The notes beneath the pieces were generated by a model, which did no database searches, was not told where the DNA came from, and saw nothing but the letters and a program-made list of their open reading frames with translations. Both the position numbers and the translations under genes were made by a program. From a virus, in the IMG/VR virus record IMGVR_UViG_3300020196_002263, positions 1 through 48,494 of that record: a stretch of 48,494 bases of DNA; one strand, given 5' to 3'. Every line of letters starts with the position of its first letter. Within the stretch, counting starts at the first letter, position 1. Shown in pieces: positions 7,817-16,086 of this stretch.

Positions 7817-9955
7817 TGATTTGATTGCTGATGAACTTTGATAACCAGCAGAAACAGAACTCCAAGATGTTCCTGGAATTTGTATTGGTGATGAACGATA
7901 TGCTGCTGAACCAGAGGTATTTGCTCCAAGTTCTCCAAAATAATTTCTACCCCATGCCCATAAAGTTCCATCAGTTTTAGTAGCTAGTGAATGTTGACCA
8001 CCAGCACTTATAGAACTCCATTGTGTGCCTGGAACTTGAACTGGTGATGAACGAAATGCTGTATCATTTTGTCCCAATCTTCCGGCATTATTATATCCCC
8101 ATGACCATAATGTTCCATCGGTTTTTGTTGCTAAAAAATGTTGAAGAAAACCACCTATAGAATTCCACGATGTTCCTGGAATTTGTACTGGTGATGAACG
8201 ATATGTTGTATTATTTTGTCCCAGTTGTCCTCTATGATTATATCCCCATGCCCATAAAGTTCCATCGGTTTTAGTTGCAAATGTAGAATAGAATCCTGTT
8301 TGTATATTATTCCACTGTGTTCCTGGAATTTGTATTGGTGATGAACGATTTACTCTATCATTTTGTCCCAACTGACCATAACTATTATATCCCCATGACC
8401 ATAATGTTCCATCGGTTTTAGTTGCAAATGTATCACTTGCAGTCGCAGATATATTTCCCCACTGTGTTCCTGGAATTTGAATTGGTGATGAACGATTGTA
8501 TGTATTAGATTGTCCCAATTCTCCGGCACCATTATTTCCCCATGCCCATAAAGTTCCATCGGTTTTAGTTGCTATTGTGGTGTTATAATCAGAAGAAATA
8601 AATCTCCATGATGTTCCTGGAATTTGTACCGGCGATGAGCAATATGTTGTATTATTCAATCCTAATTTACCGAAAGCATTAGATCCCCATGCCCACAAAG
8701 TTCCATCAGTTTTTGTTGCTAATGAATGATAGTTTGCAGAGTTTATATAACTCCATTGTGTTCCTGGAATTTGTGTTGGTGATGAACGTCTTACTGTATC
8801 ATTTTGTCCTAATTGTCCATTGGGATTTCTTCCAAAACTAAACAGGGTAAAAGATTGTGTCGTGAAACTATAAGTATCAATTACAGCATTGCTACCAGTA
8901 TTAAACAAGTCTTTGACTGTACCAGCAGGAACTACAACAAAGTGCGTTGTACCTGCACCTAAATTGCTAGTGGGGTCAATTGTTAACTTCGCACCGCTGA
9001 TTGTAAGACGATTACTTGAAGTAATATCATAACTTTCAACAATTGATCCTGATGCACTATCAGTTCTTAATGTAATCGTTCCAATACCTGCTTTGATTGG
9101 TTTGTTAAATGTAATATCAATGTTTGTTGTGGCTGCAATACCAGTTGCACCAACAGTAGGATTATAAACAATACCTTGAATTACACCACCAATATCAGTT
9201 AAGTATGTTGCATCACCAGAGAATTTAGATGCAGTGATGATACCTGTGGTGTTGATGTTACTTGTTGGACCTAATCCTGCACCAGTAAGATTTGCACCAT
9301 CACCAGAATAACTGGTCGCAGTGATTGCGCTTGCTACAATACCACCACTGCTAATTGTAATACCTGTTCCAGTAATTCTATTATTTGTACCATCAAACGT
9401 AATACTTGAAGAACCAACAGTCAGAATACCAGCAATTCTAGCATTTCCTGAAACATATAATGCTGTTGTTGCTGTACCTGTATTTGCAACTGTCGCAACA
9501 CCACTGATGTATAAATCACCACCAGTGTTCCAAGAAAATCCACCAGTTGAAAGACCTGTTGGACCAATGATACCAGAAGAAATATAGTCTTTTGATATAC
9601 CTGTTTCTAAAATAACTGCGAAAAATGTAAGACCATTCGCAGGTGCAGTGGTAAATGTAATGTTTGTACCACTGATTGTATAGTCTTCTACTGGGTTTTG
9701 TGCTACACCACCTAAGCTAAGTAGAATTTTTGCTGGATCTAAATCAGCAGTTGCAGCAGTTCCATTAACTGTAAGTGCAAAGGTTTGTGTGCTTCCATTA
9801 AATGAAGCACTGATATCATCTAGTTTGGTTGTATTACCAATCGTTGGATCTACATAACTTTTCCATACTTCACCATTCCACTGGAAACTAAAACCAGATG
9901 TTGTATCATTGAAAATTTGATTTAACGATGGACTATCAGGAAAATTTATCGCCAT
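7811..9955 (-). CDS. RCC1-propeller tail fibre-like protein, long type A
   Basis: A 714-residue type A paralog (MAINFPDSPSLNQIFNDTTS, FSFQWNGEVW). The N-terminal 250 residues carry fibre repeats (YVSGNARIAGILTVGSSSI, GDGANLTGAGLG). An SbsA-like Ig domain follows at about 255-360 (IDITFNKPIKAG, VVVPAGTVKD), then seven RCC1 blades from LFSFGRNPNGQ. The last blade has a six-residue insertion (LGANTSGSAAYRSSP), the kind of loop change expected on a binding surface. One blade shares 79 identical bases with the gene at 12159-13856 and another shares 85 with the gene at 4408-6078. Confidence 0.85.
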   Translation of the reverse strand: MAINFPDSPSLNQIFNDTTSGFSFQWNGEVWKSYVDPTIGNTTKLDDISASFNGSTQTFALTVNGTAATADLDPAKILLSLGGVAQNPVEDYTISGTNITFTTAPANGLTFFAVILETGISKDYISSGIIGPTGLSTGGFSWNTGGDLYISGVATVANTGTATTALYVSGNARIAGILTVGSSSITFDGTNNRITGTGITISSGGIVASAITATSYSGDGANLTGAGLGPTSNINTTGIITASKFSGDATYLTDIGGVIQGIVYNPTVGATGIAATTNIDITFNKPIKAGIGTITLRTDSASGSIVESYDITSSNRLTISGAKLTIDPTSNLGAGTTHFVVVPAGTVKDLFNTGSNAVIDTYSFTTQSFTLFSFGRNPNGQLGQNDTVRRSSPTQIPGTQWSYINSANYHSLATKTDGTLWAWGSNAFGKLGLNNTTYCSSPVQIPGTSWRFISSDYNTTIATKTDGTLWAWGNNGAGELGQSNTYNRSSPIQIPGTQWGNISATASDTFATKTDGTLWSWGYNSYGQLGQNDRVNRSSPIQIPGTQWNNIQTGFYSTFATKTDGTLWAWGYNHRGQLGQNNTTYRSSPVQIPGTSWNSIGGFLQHFLATKTDGTLWSWGYNNAGRLGQNDTAFRSSPVQVPGTQWSSISAGGQHSLATKTDGTLWAWGRNYFGELGANTSGSAAYRSSPIQIPGTSWSSVSAGYQSSSAIKSQ

Positions 9956-9969
9956 TATCGTTTTTTAGG

Positions 9970-9977
9970 TATTTATG
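9970..9977 (-). promoter_or_regulatory. Late-type promoter motif CATAAATA before 9955 gene
   Basis: Minus-strand CATAAATACCTAAAAAACGATA followed by ATG at 9955. It overlaps the stop of the 9973-12141 gene. Confidence 0.5.
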
Positions 9978-12141
9978 TTACTGATTTCATTACGAAGGAA
10001 TGTCTATACCCTGTGGCTGCGCGTGTCCACTGTGTTCCTGGAACTTGAACTGGCGATGAAAGATCTATTGGACTGTTTTGTATTAATTGTCCAGTAGAAC
10101 CTTGACCCCACATCCATAATGTTCCGTCTGTTTTTTTCGCTATTGTATGGAATGCACTTGAAGAACCATCAACTAATGATATATCCCACTGTGTTCCTGG
10201 AATTTGTCTTGGTGATGAGTATTGTGTTCTATCATTTTGTCCTAATGCACCAAAGTTATTATAACCACAAGACCACAATGTCCCATTACTTCTAGTGAAC
10301 ATTCCCACATAATTTACAGATACAGTATTGTTCCATTGTGTTCCTGGAACTTGAACAGGTGATAAACGATTTGCGGTATCGTTGAGACCTAAATTTCCAT
10401 TTCCATTATAACCCCATGCCCATAAAGTTCCGTCAGTTTTTGTTGCCGACATATGATATCCTCCCCCACCCAAAGATCCCCATTGTGTTCCTGGAATTTG
10501 TGTTGGTGATGAACGATATTGACCACTAAGATTGATACCTAATTCTCCGTACTGATTACTTCCCCATGACCATAAAGTTCCATCTGTTTTAGTTGCAAAA
10601 ATTGTAAAATAGCATGAAGAAAACGTATTCCACTGTGTTCCTGGAATTTGTCTTGGTGATGAATAATAAGTTATATCATTTTGACCTAAGTTTCCTCTAT
10701 TATTCTGTCCCCAAACCCATAAAGTATTATCTGTTTTTTTAGCTATTCCAATATTATAAGCGCCACCAACTTCACTCCATTGTGTCCCAGGAATTTGTCT
10801 TGGCGATGAATATTGTGTAGTACTATTTTGTCCTAATCTAGAAGATTGATTATTGCCCCATGCCCATAAGGTTCCATCTGTTTTTATTCCAAAACCAAAA
10901 TCCGCACCACTAGAAATACGAGACCATTGAATACCTGGAATTTGTATTGGTGATGAACGATATGTTCTATCATTTTGACCCAATTGTCCAGTGTGATTTT
11001 GACCTGTTGAAAACAACTGCAAGAATTGTGTTGCAGTTGTAAAACTATAAGTTGTAATTCCTACGTTACCAGAAGAACCTAAAATATCTTTATATGCATT
11101 TTCAGGTACAACAACGAAATAAGTTGTTCCAGTACCAATTGTTGAGTCCGTTGGATTAATTGTAAGAACACCACCACTGATACTTAAAAGTGGGCTTGTC
11201 TGAACATCAAAACTTTCAACAATTGATCCTGATGCACTTCCACTTCTAATGGTAATTGTTCCGGCAGCAGCCACCAGTGGTTTATTGAAAGTAATTACAA
11301 CACTTACATCAGGACTTTGATTTGTCGCACCAATCGCAGGTGAATAAGAAATTGGTGTAATTCTACCTAATGGACCTGCATTTGTAATTCCAATACCAGA
11401 TCCATAGAAGTATGATGCAGTAATAATACCAGTTGTATTGATGTTTGCTGTGGATCCAACACCAACACCTGTTAGATTGCTACCATCACCATAGAATGTT
11501 GTCGCAGTAATTACACCAGCAGTGATACCTGATGAACTGATTGTTAATCCAGTTCCTACACTAATTCTATCAGTAACACCATTGATTGTGACGCTTGATG
11601 AACCAACAGTTAGAATACCAGTAATTCTAGCACCACCAGCAACATACAGTGCTGTGGTTGCTGATCCAGTATTAGAAACTGTACCGACACCAGAAATTCT
11701 TACATCACCAGAAGTATTCCATGAAGGACCACCTGTTGTTAAGTCTTGTGGTTCTACTGCATAAGATGATACTGTGTTTAATGCTAATGCAGATCCAACA
11801 AATATTCCAGTGAATGTAAGCCCTGATGATGGTGGTGTTGTGAAGTAAAGTGTGCTACCAGAAACTGTATAATCATTTCCTGCATTTTGAATTACACCAC
11901 CAAGATTAATAATTAGTTGTTGTGCATTGGTTGGTGTAACTGAATTGCCTGATATTGCTAGTGAAAATGATGTTGTTATACCATTAAATGATGATGAAAT
12001 ATCTGTAAGTTCTTTGATTGAATCCGGATTTGATAATACTGCACTTTTCCATACTTCACCATTCCACTGATATGTAAACCCTGTTGTTGGGTCAGTGTAT
12101 AAGTCATTTAGTGAAGGACTATCAGGAAAGTTTAACGCCAT
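9973..12141 (-). CDS. RCC1-propeller tail fibre-like protein, long type A, diverged blades
   Basis: A 722-residue type A paralog (MALNFPDSPSLNDLYTDPTT, FTYQWNGEVW). Layout is N-terminal fibre module, Ig-like domain at about 265-370 (VVITFNKPLVAAAG, VVVPENAYKD) and seven blades. Its blades are the most diverged of the set: KKTDNTLW, a TRSNGTLWSCGYN blade, FSTGQN for the first strand and a final WGQGSTGQLIQNSPID blade. The conserved SSPxQIPGTQW core is retained almost throughout. Trp to Cys or Thr changes at the usual WxWG site suggest relaxed or altered core packing. Virion adhesin role inferred. Confidence 0.83.
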   Translation of the reverse strand: MALNFPDSPSLNDLYTDPTTGFTYQWNGEVWKSAVLSNPDSIKELTDISSSFNGITTSFSLAISGNSVTPTNAQQLIINLGGVIQNAGNDYTVSGSTLYFTTPPSSGLTFTGIFVGSALALNTVSSYAVEPQDLTTGGPSWNTSGDVRISGVGTVSNTGSATTALYVAGGARITGILTVGSSSVTINGVTDRISVGTGLTISSSGITAGVITATTFYGDGSNLTGVGVGSTANINTTGIITASYFYGSGIGITNAGPLGRITPISYSPAIGATNQSPDVSVVITFNKPLVAAAGTITIRSGSASGSIVESFDVQTSPLLSISGGVLTINPTDSTIGTGTTYFVVVPENAYKDILGSSGNVGITTYSFTTATQFLQLFSTGQNHTGQLGQNDRTYRSSPIQIPGIQWSRISSGADFGFGIKTDGTLWAWGNNQSSRLGQNSTTQYSSPRQIPGTQWSEVGGAYNIGIAKKTDNTLWVWGQNNRGNLGQNDITYYSSPRQIPGTQWNTFSSCYFTIFATKTDGTLWSWGSNQYGELGINLSGQYRSSPTQIPGTQWGSLGGGGYHMSATKTDGTLWAWGYNGNGNLGLNDTANRLSPVQVPGTQWNNTVSVNYVGMFTRSNGTLWSCGYNNFGALGQNDRTQYSSPRQIPGTQWDISLVDGSSSAFHTIAKKTDGTLWMWGQGSTGQLIQNSPIDLSSPVQVPGTQWTRAATGYRHSFVMKSVT

Positions 12142-12155
12142 TATCGTTTTTTAGG

Positions 12156-12163
12156 TATTTATG
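12156..12163 (-). promoter_or_regulatory. Late-type promoter motif CATAAATA before 12141 gene
   Basis: Minus-strand CATAAATACCTAAAAAACGATA followed by ATG. Bases of the motif include the TAA stop of the upstream gene (12159-12161), so stop codon and promoter are merged. Confidence 0.5.
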
Positions 12164-13856
12164 ATGATGTTTCTTTAATAGCGAATGAATTGAAAGTACC
12201 AGCTGTAACCATAGAACTCCATGTGGTTCCTGGAATTTGTACCGGCGATGAGCAATATGTTGTATTATTCAATCCTAATTTACCGAAAGCATTAGATCCC
12301 CATGACCATAATGTTCCATCAGTTTTTGTTGCTACAACATGTCGATATCTGCTGCTTATAGATCTCCACTGTGTTCCTGGAATTTGTCTTGGTGATGAAC
12401 GATCTGTTATATCATTTTGTCCAAGAATTGCCCGATAATTATATCCCCATGCCCACAACGTTCCATCTGTTTTAGTTGCGAACATTGATCCTTGAGCATG
12501 ATATACAGATTGAATTACGGACCACTGTGTTCCTGGAATTTGTCTTGGTGATGAACGATTTGCTACATCATTTTGTCCTAAAACTCCATAAGAAGCATCG
12601 CCCCAAACCCACAAGGTTCCATCGGTTTTTGTCGCTATTGAACTATAATATCCAACGGAAGCTGTATTCCATTGTGTTCCTGGAATTTGTCTTGGTGATG
12701 AACGTGGTACTGTATCATTTTGCCCTAGTTGTCCTTGGGGAGCATGTCCCCACGCCCATAAAGTTCCATCAGTTTTAGTTGCTAGCGTATGCAAACCCCC
12801 AGCATGCACAGATCTCCATTGTGTTCCTGGAATTTGTACTGGTGATGAATAATAATATGTTTGATTGTTTTGTCCTAATGCTGCATAACCGTTATTTCCA
12901 CATCCCCACAACGTTCCATCTGTTTTAGTTGCTAAAAATACATAATTATCTGCATCCAAAGAACTCCACTGTGTTCCTGGAATTTGTCTTGGTGATGAAT
13001 AATTTACTTGATCATTCTGACCTAGTTCACCGAAATTATTGTATCCACATGCCCACAACGTTCCATCTGTTTTAGTTGCTAGTAAACTTGAGTACCCATC
13101 AGTAACTTTATTCCACTGTGTTCCTGGAATTTGTATTGGTGATGAACGAGTTGTAGTATCATTTTGTCCTAATGCCCCAAGAACATTATACCCCCATGCA
13201 AATAAAGAATAATCAATTTGTTGTGTTCTAAAATAATAACTGGTAATACCTACATTACTTGAAATACCAGCATAAGTATCTTTCAGTGCTCCTGCTGGAA
13301 TTACAACATAATGCGTTGTACCTGCACCTAGATTACTTGTTGGGTCAATAATCAGTTTTGCTCCACTAATACTAATAGAGGAACTTGTTCCAACATCAAA
13401 ACTTTCAATAATTGAACCAGTCGCACTATCAGTTCTTAAAGTAATTGTACCAACACCTGCTTGAATTGGTTTACTGAATGTAATTGAAATATTGGATAAT
13501 GAACCAATACCCGTAGCACCAATGGGTGGACTATAAACCAATCCTGCGATAGGTCCACCAATGTTTGTTAATCCGATACCACTTCCAGAAAACTTTGATG
13601 CTGTGATAATTCCTGTTGTAGCAACATTTGCAGTAGATCCAATACCAATACCACTTAAATTACTTCCATCACCAGAAAAACTAACTGCTGTAATAATACC
13701 TGATGTATTAACACTTGCCCCTGCTGTAACGCCAACCCCAGTTAAATTTGCACCGCTACCTGAAAAACTAGTAGCAGTAATCGTACCGCTTACATTTACG
13801 CCTGATGCAGTAACAATTCCTACTGGGGATAAGAGTTGAGCTTTAGTTACAGACAT
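12159..13856 (-). CDS. RCC1-propeller tail fibre-like protein, type B, first of six tandem paralogs
   Basis: A 565-residue type B paralog (MSVTKAQLLSPVGIVTASG). Fibre repeats (TITATSFSGSGANL, AVSFSGDGSNLSG) precede an SbsA-like Ig domain (ISITFSKPIQAG, YVVIPAGALKD) and seven RCC1 blades (LFAWGYN through LWSWGSNAFGK). It ends FNSFAIKETSS. It is the promoter-proximal gene of the six-gene array and has its own AATAAATA motif 30 bases upstream of the ATG, back-to-back with the plus-strand epimerase gene. Its last blade is identical over 79 bases to a blade of the 7811-9955 gene. Confidence 0.85.
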   Translation of the reverse strand: MSVTKAQLLSPVGIVTASGVNVSGTITATSFSGSGANLTGVGVTAGASVNTSGIITAVSFSGDGSNLSGIGIGSTANVATTGIITASKFSGSGIGLTNIGGPIAGLVYSPPIGATGIGSLSNISITFSKPIQAGVGTITLRTDSATGSIIESFDVGTSSSISISGAKLIIDPTSNLGAGTTHYVVIPAGALKDTYAGISSNVGITSYYFRTQQIDYSLFAWGYNVLGALGQNDTTTRSSPIQIPGTQWNKVTDGYSSLLATKTDGTLWACGYNNFGELGQNDQVNYSSPRQIPGTQWSSLDADNYVFLATKTDGTLWGCGNNGYAALGQNNQTYYYSSPVQIPGTQWRSVHAGGLHTLATKTDGTLWAWGHAPQGQLGQNDTVPRSSPRQIPGTQWNTASVGYYSSIATKTDGTLWVWGDASYGVLGQNDVANRSSPRQIPGTQWSVIQSVYHAQGSMFATKTDGTLWAWGYNYRAILGQNDITDRSSPRQIPGTQWRSISSRYRHVVATKTDGTLWSWGSNAFGKLGLNNTTYCSSPVQIPGTTWSSMVTAGTFNSFAIKETSS

Positions 13857-13876
13857 TATAACTATTATACTTCTAG

Positions 13877-13905
13877 TTGCTTTTATTATTTATTGCTGTT
13901 ATAAT
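13877..13905 (+). promoter_or_regulatory. Putative sigma70 promoter for the hldD-like gene
   Basis: The -35 candidate TTGCTT (13877-13882) is followed after exactly 17 bases by a perfect -10 TATAAT (13900-13905). The -35 matches only three of six consensus positions. The ATG lies 12 bases downstream, so the transcript would be almost leaderless and no Shine-Dalgarno is visible. The 61-base gap is shared with the minus-strand late promoter of the RCC1 array. Confidence 0.5.
13887..13894 (-). promoter_or_regulatory. Late-type promoter motif AATAAATA for the six-gene RCC1 array
   Basis: Minus-strand AATAAATA 30 bases upstream of the ATG at 13856, a plausible spacing for a T4-type late promoter with a normal leader. 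It overlaps the spacer of the sigma70-like promoter proposed for the plus-strand gene. Confidence 0.6.
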
Positions 13906-13917
13906 TAATCAAAAACA

Positions 13918-14697
13918 ATGATAATTCTTACTGGATCAAAAGGTTTTATTGGACAAAACTTTCTTTCGTGTCTTCAAGAACCAGTCATTGAAGTTGAAAA
14001 AGATGATTGCTTTAGATTCTTATCCTCCTTTGATCGTTGGAATGAAGTCTCTTTAATTCTTCATCAAGGAGCAATTTCATCAACAACAGAACGCAACATT
14101 CGTACTCTACATCATCATAATGTTGAGTTCACTTTGCAATTATTTGAACGTGCAATTCAATATCAAATTCCAGTCAAGTATGCATCATCTGCATCTGTTT
14201 ATGGAAACACAAATGGACAAATTAATCCATTGAATTATTATGCAATCACCAAGTTGCAGATTGATTATTTTGTGCAAGATAATCTAGACAGGTTTTCTTC
14301 TATTCAAGGATTTAGATACTTTAATGTATATGGTATAGGAGAAGATCATAAGGAAGATCAAGCATCACCAATTTCAAAATTTACAAAACAAATAAGAGAA
14401 ACTGGTAAACTAAAACTTTTTGAAGGTTCTGATAAGTTTCTGCGCGATTTTATATGCGTTGATGATATTGTAAATATTGTTTTGAATAATGAAGCACCGT
14501 CTGGAATTTATGACTTGGGGACTGGTAAACCAATTAGTTTTCAAGAAGTTGCTGAATTCATTGCACAAAAAGAAGATGGTGAAATAGAATACATTCCATT
14601 TCCAGACCATCTTGTGGGTAAATATCAAACTTATACCTGTGCTAATAATTTGTTTGATTATCAGTTTAAATCAGTTAAAGAGTATCTCCAATTATGA
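13918..14697 (+). CDS. hldD: ADP-L-glycero-D-manno-heptose 6-epimerase-like NAD-dependent epimerase
   Basis: A 259-residue extended short-chain dehydrogenase. Seen: the nucleotide-binding TGSKGFIGQN (G6xxG9xxG12), a Ser-rich SSASVYG strand (91-96), the catalytic pair Y108xxxK112 (YYAITK), and the HldD-type block GFRYFNVYGIGEDHK followed by LFEGSDKFLRDFICVDD. In the family this enzyme flips C6 of ADP-D-glycero-D-manno-heptose. It is shorter than the enterobacterial enzyme (about 310 aa), missing part of the C-terminal substrate domain. It is the only plus-strand gene and converges on the cupin gene with a 23-base tail overlap. The opposing operon carries the other heptose steps, which supports this assignment over a generic epimerase. 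Confidence 0.8.
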   Translation: MIILTGSKGFIGQNFLSCLQEPVIEVEKDDCFRFLSSFDRWNEVSLILHQGAISSTTERNIRTLHHHNVEFTLQLFERAIQYQIPVKYASSASVYGNTNGQINPLNYYAITKLQIDYFVQDNLDRFSSIQGFRYFNVYGIGEDHKEDQASPISKFTKQIRETGKLKLFEGSDKFLRDFICVDDIVNIVLNNEAPSGIYDLGTGKPISFQEVAEFIAQKEDGEIEYIPFPDHLVGKYQTYTCANNLFDYQFKSVKEYLQL

Positions 14698-15040
14698 CTC
14701 TATAACTATCATCATCAAAATGTTGCGTAGAGAACTCAAATAGTTCCGTGTCTTCGAGAGCAAACATTTGATGACGTAATCCACGATAAACGTGAAAACT
14801 ATCTCCTTTATTCAGAATAATATCATGTGCAAAGGCAATATCGTCTTCATCATAATATTTCAAAAGAATTTTGCCTGACTGAATATAAAAGGTTTCGTCT
14901 TTAAGTTTGTGATAATGCCATGAACACTTCTTACCTTTAATAAAATATAAAAGTTTACCACAATATTCCGGAGAATTACAAATTACTTTTTCAAATCCCC
15001 ATCCTTTAGAAATAATATCAATTGAAGAAGTCATCTGCAT
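14675..15040 (-). CDS. Single-domain cupin, sugar-phosphate isomerase type
   Basis: A 121-residue cupin. The metal-binding motif is seen as W41-H42-Y-H44-x4-E49 (WHYHKLKDETFYI) with a second-motif histidine at about H90 (RGLRHQMFAL). The closest recognisable relatives are the small cupins related to the C-terminal mannose-6-phosphate isomerase domain of bifunctional ManC-type proteins, which sit in nucleotide-sugar clusters. It is the last gene of the minus-strand enzyme operon and overlaps the HAD gene by 23 bases. A role in sugar-phosphate or nucleotide-sugar isomerisation is plausible but the substrate is not determined. Confidence 0.65.
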   Translation of the reverse strand: MQMTSSIDIISKGWGFEKVICNSPEYCGKLLYFIKGKKCSWHYHKLKDETFYIQSGKILLKYYDEDDIAFAHDIILNKGDSFHVYRGLRHQMFALEDTELFEFSTQHFDDDSYRVIIGDTL

Positions 15041-15356
15041 TCATACCTTTATCATCAATGTATATATCACCACTTGGTTTACCCAAAATAAGTTCATGAA
15101 ATTTACAACCCCAAGATTTTAATTGCAAATGAGTTAGATCATAGAACTCTTTATGCGCCAAAATTCTAGAGTCTTTGTGTCTTCCCATTCCTCTCGCAGT
15201 AAAGTATTTGATTGTGTGTCCTTGATCATACAGAGAATTAATTTGTTTAATTCGATCTAGTTTGGGGACACTAGTATGATAATCACAATCATTGCGACAC
15301 AAATCTTTATTGCAGATTGTACCGTCAATATCAATTACGTAAACTTTCAACATCAT
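15018..15356 (-). CDS. Small HAD-superfamily phosphatase in the heptose cluster (GmhB-like role proposed)
   Basis: A 112-residue minimal HAD protein. Motif I is D9-I-D11-G-T (VIDIDGTIC), motif II is T53 in YFTARG, the motif III lysine is K93 (LGKPSGDIYI), and motif IV acids are D101/D102 (DDKG). All catalytic positions are present, so it is likely active on a small phosphate ester with no cap domain. GmhB, the heptose-1,7-bisphosphate phosphatase, is larger (about 190 aa). This protein may supply that step, inferred only from its place between the kinase and the cupin. Overlaps both neighbours (26 and 23 bases). Confidence 0.65.
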   Translation of the reverse strand: MMLKVYVIDIDGTICNKDLCRNDCDYHTSVPKLDRIKQINSLYDQGHTIKYFTARGMGRHKDSRILAHKEFYDLTHLQLKSWGCKFHELILGKPSGDIYIDDKGMNADDFFN

Positions 15357-16086
15357 TTTGGTTTAGTACATAAGTTCCTGGATGAGATACAGCAATCGCT
15401 GATGCCTTATTTGCAAATGGGATTGCGTTCTCTATTCTACCATATTTTAGGTATCCGTAGGTAAGGGCAGCTAAGAAAGTGTCTCCTGCCCCCACAACGT
15501 CATAAACGCTGACTTTTTCACCTGGATATAGGACGCCCTCATATTCTGCTCCAGAGGCACCACGAGTAATGATTAGATTGTTGTATGAACCCTTGAGTTT
15601 CTGATGTTCAAGGTCATTAATCTTGATGTAGCAATTATATGTTGGTAGATTACTTTTCTTACTATCAATGAAAACAGGACATTTTGCATTATAAACGATA
15701 TGAAATAGTTTATCTGACGTTACAAATCCTTTATTATAATCACTGACTACAATTGCATCATACTTTTCTTTTGGAATATCATAAGTCATTGATTCAACTT
15801 TGACTTCTTCATCCAGTCTCAGAATCTGTTGATTTGTTTTTTCATCAATATATCTGGTCTTTACTATCTTTTCTTTATTTGTTAACATATAAACTTCTAA
15901 ACCAAATGCACAAAGATTATTATAAACATTCCAGCACATTCCTTCACGTACTTCAGTTCGTTTATAATTCAAAATAGGGACAGGTGCCTCTGGATTAAGT
16001 CTCTTTACTTCACCATAAACATACTTATCAGTGCAACTATCTCCAATTAATAATACTTTGAATGATGTTTGTTGTTGAGTAGTCAT
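15331..16086 (-). CDS. PfkB-family heptose-7-phosphate kinase-like protein (HldE kinase domain)
   Basis: A 251-residue ribokinase-fold protein resembling the N-terminal (RfaE1) half of HldE. It begins with KVLLIGDSCTDKYVYGEVKR and NPEAPVPIL, a signature of RfaE1, and ends with the PfkB motif VVGAGDTF, whose Asp (D202) is the catalytic base. The family phosphorylates C1 of D-glycero-D-manno-heptose 7-phosphate. It is shorter than the usual about 315 residues, and the GGAAN motif of the family reads GMCWN, so substrate or activity may differ. Its start lies 50 bases inside the preceding adenylyltransferase gene, the largest overlap in this operon. Confidence 0.7.
   Translation of the reverse strand: MTTQQQTSFKVLLIGDSCTDKYVYGEVKRLNPEAPVPILNYKRTEVREGMCWNVYNNLCAFGLEVYMLTNKEKIVKTRYIDEKTNQQILRLDEEVKVESMTYDIPKEKYDAIVVSDYNKGFVTSDKLFHIVYNAKCPVFIDSKKSNLPTYNCYIKINDLEHQKLKGSYNNLIITRGASGAEYEGVLYPGEKVSVYDVVGAGDTFLAALTYGYLKYGRIENAIPFANKASAIAVSHPGTYVLNQNDVESLRN

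Larger units (their letters stand above)
2234..13856 (-). repeat. RCC1 blade DNA repeats, about 150-bp period, 42 copies in six genes
   Basis: A degenerate direct repeat recurs about every 145-160 bp. On the plus strand the two most constant blocks read near ccattgtgttcctggaattt and cccataaagttccatcagtt. Each unit encodes one RCC1 blade; seven per gene gives 42 here, and 21 more lie in the genes at 23455, 28862 and 30755. Spacer-like intervals vary in sequence but stay in frame, so this is a protein-coding repeat and not an array of non-coding elements. Confidence 0.85.

Noticed and set aside
2234-13856. Regular direct repeats resembling a CRISPR array
   Set aside because: The repeat period is about 150 bases, the units are in frame and translate as RCC1 blades, and no cas genes are present.
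14698-14760. Bidirectional terminator between the convergent hldD and cupin genes
   Set aside because: The genes overlap tail to tail by 23 bases, and no GC-rich hairpin with a T-run is visible on either strand near their ends.
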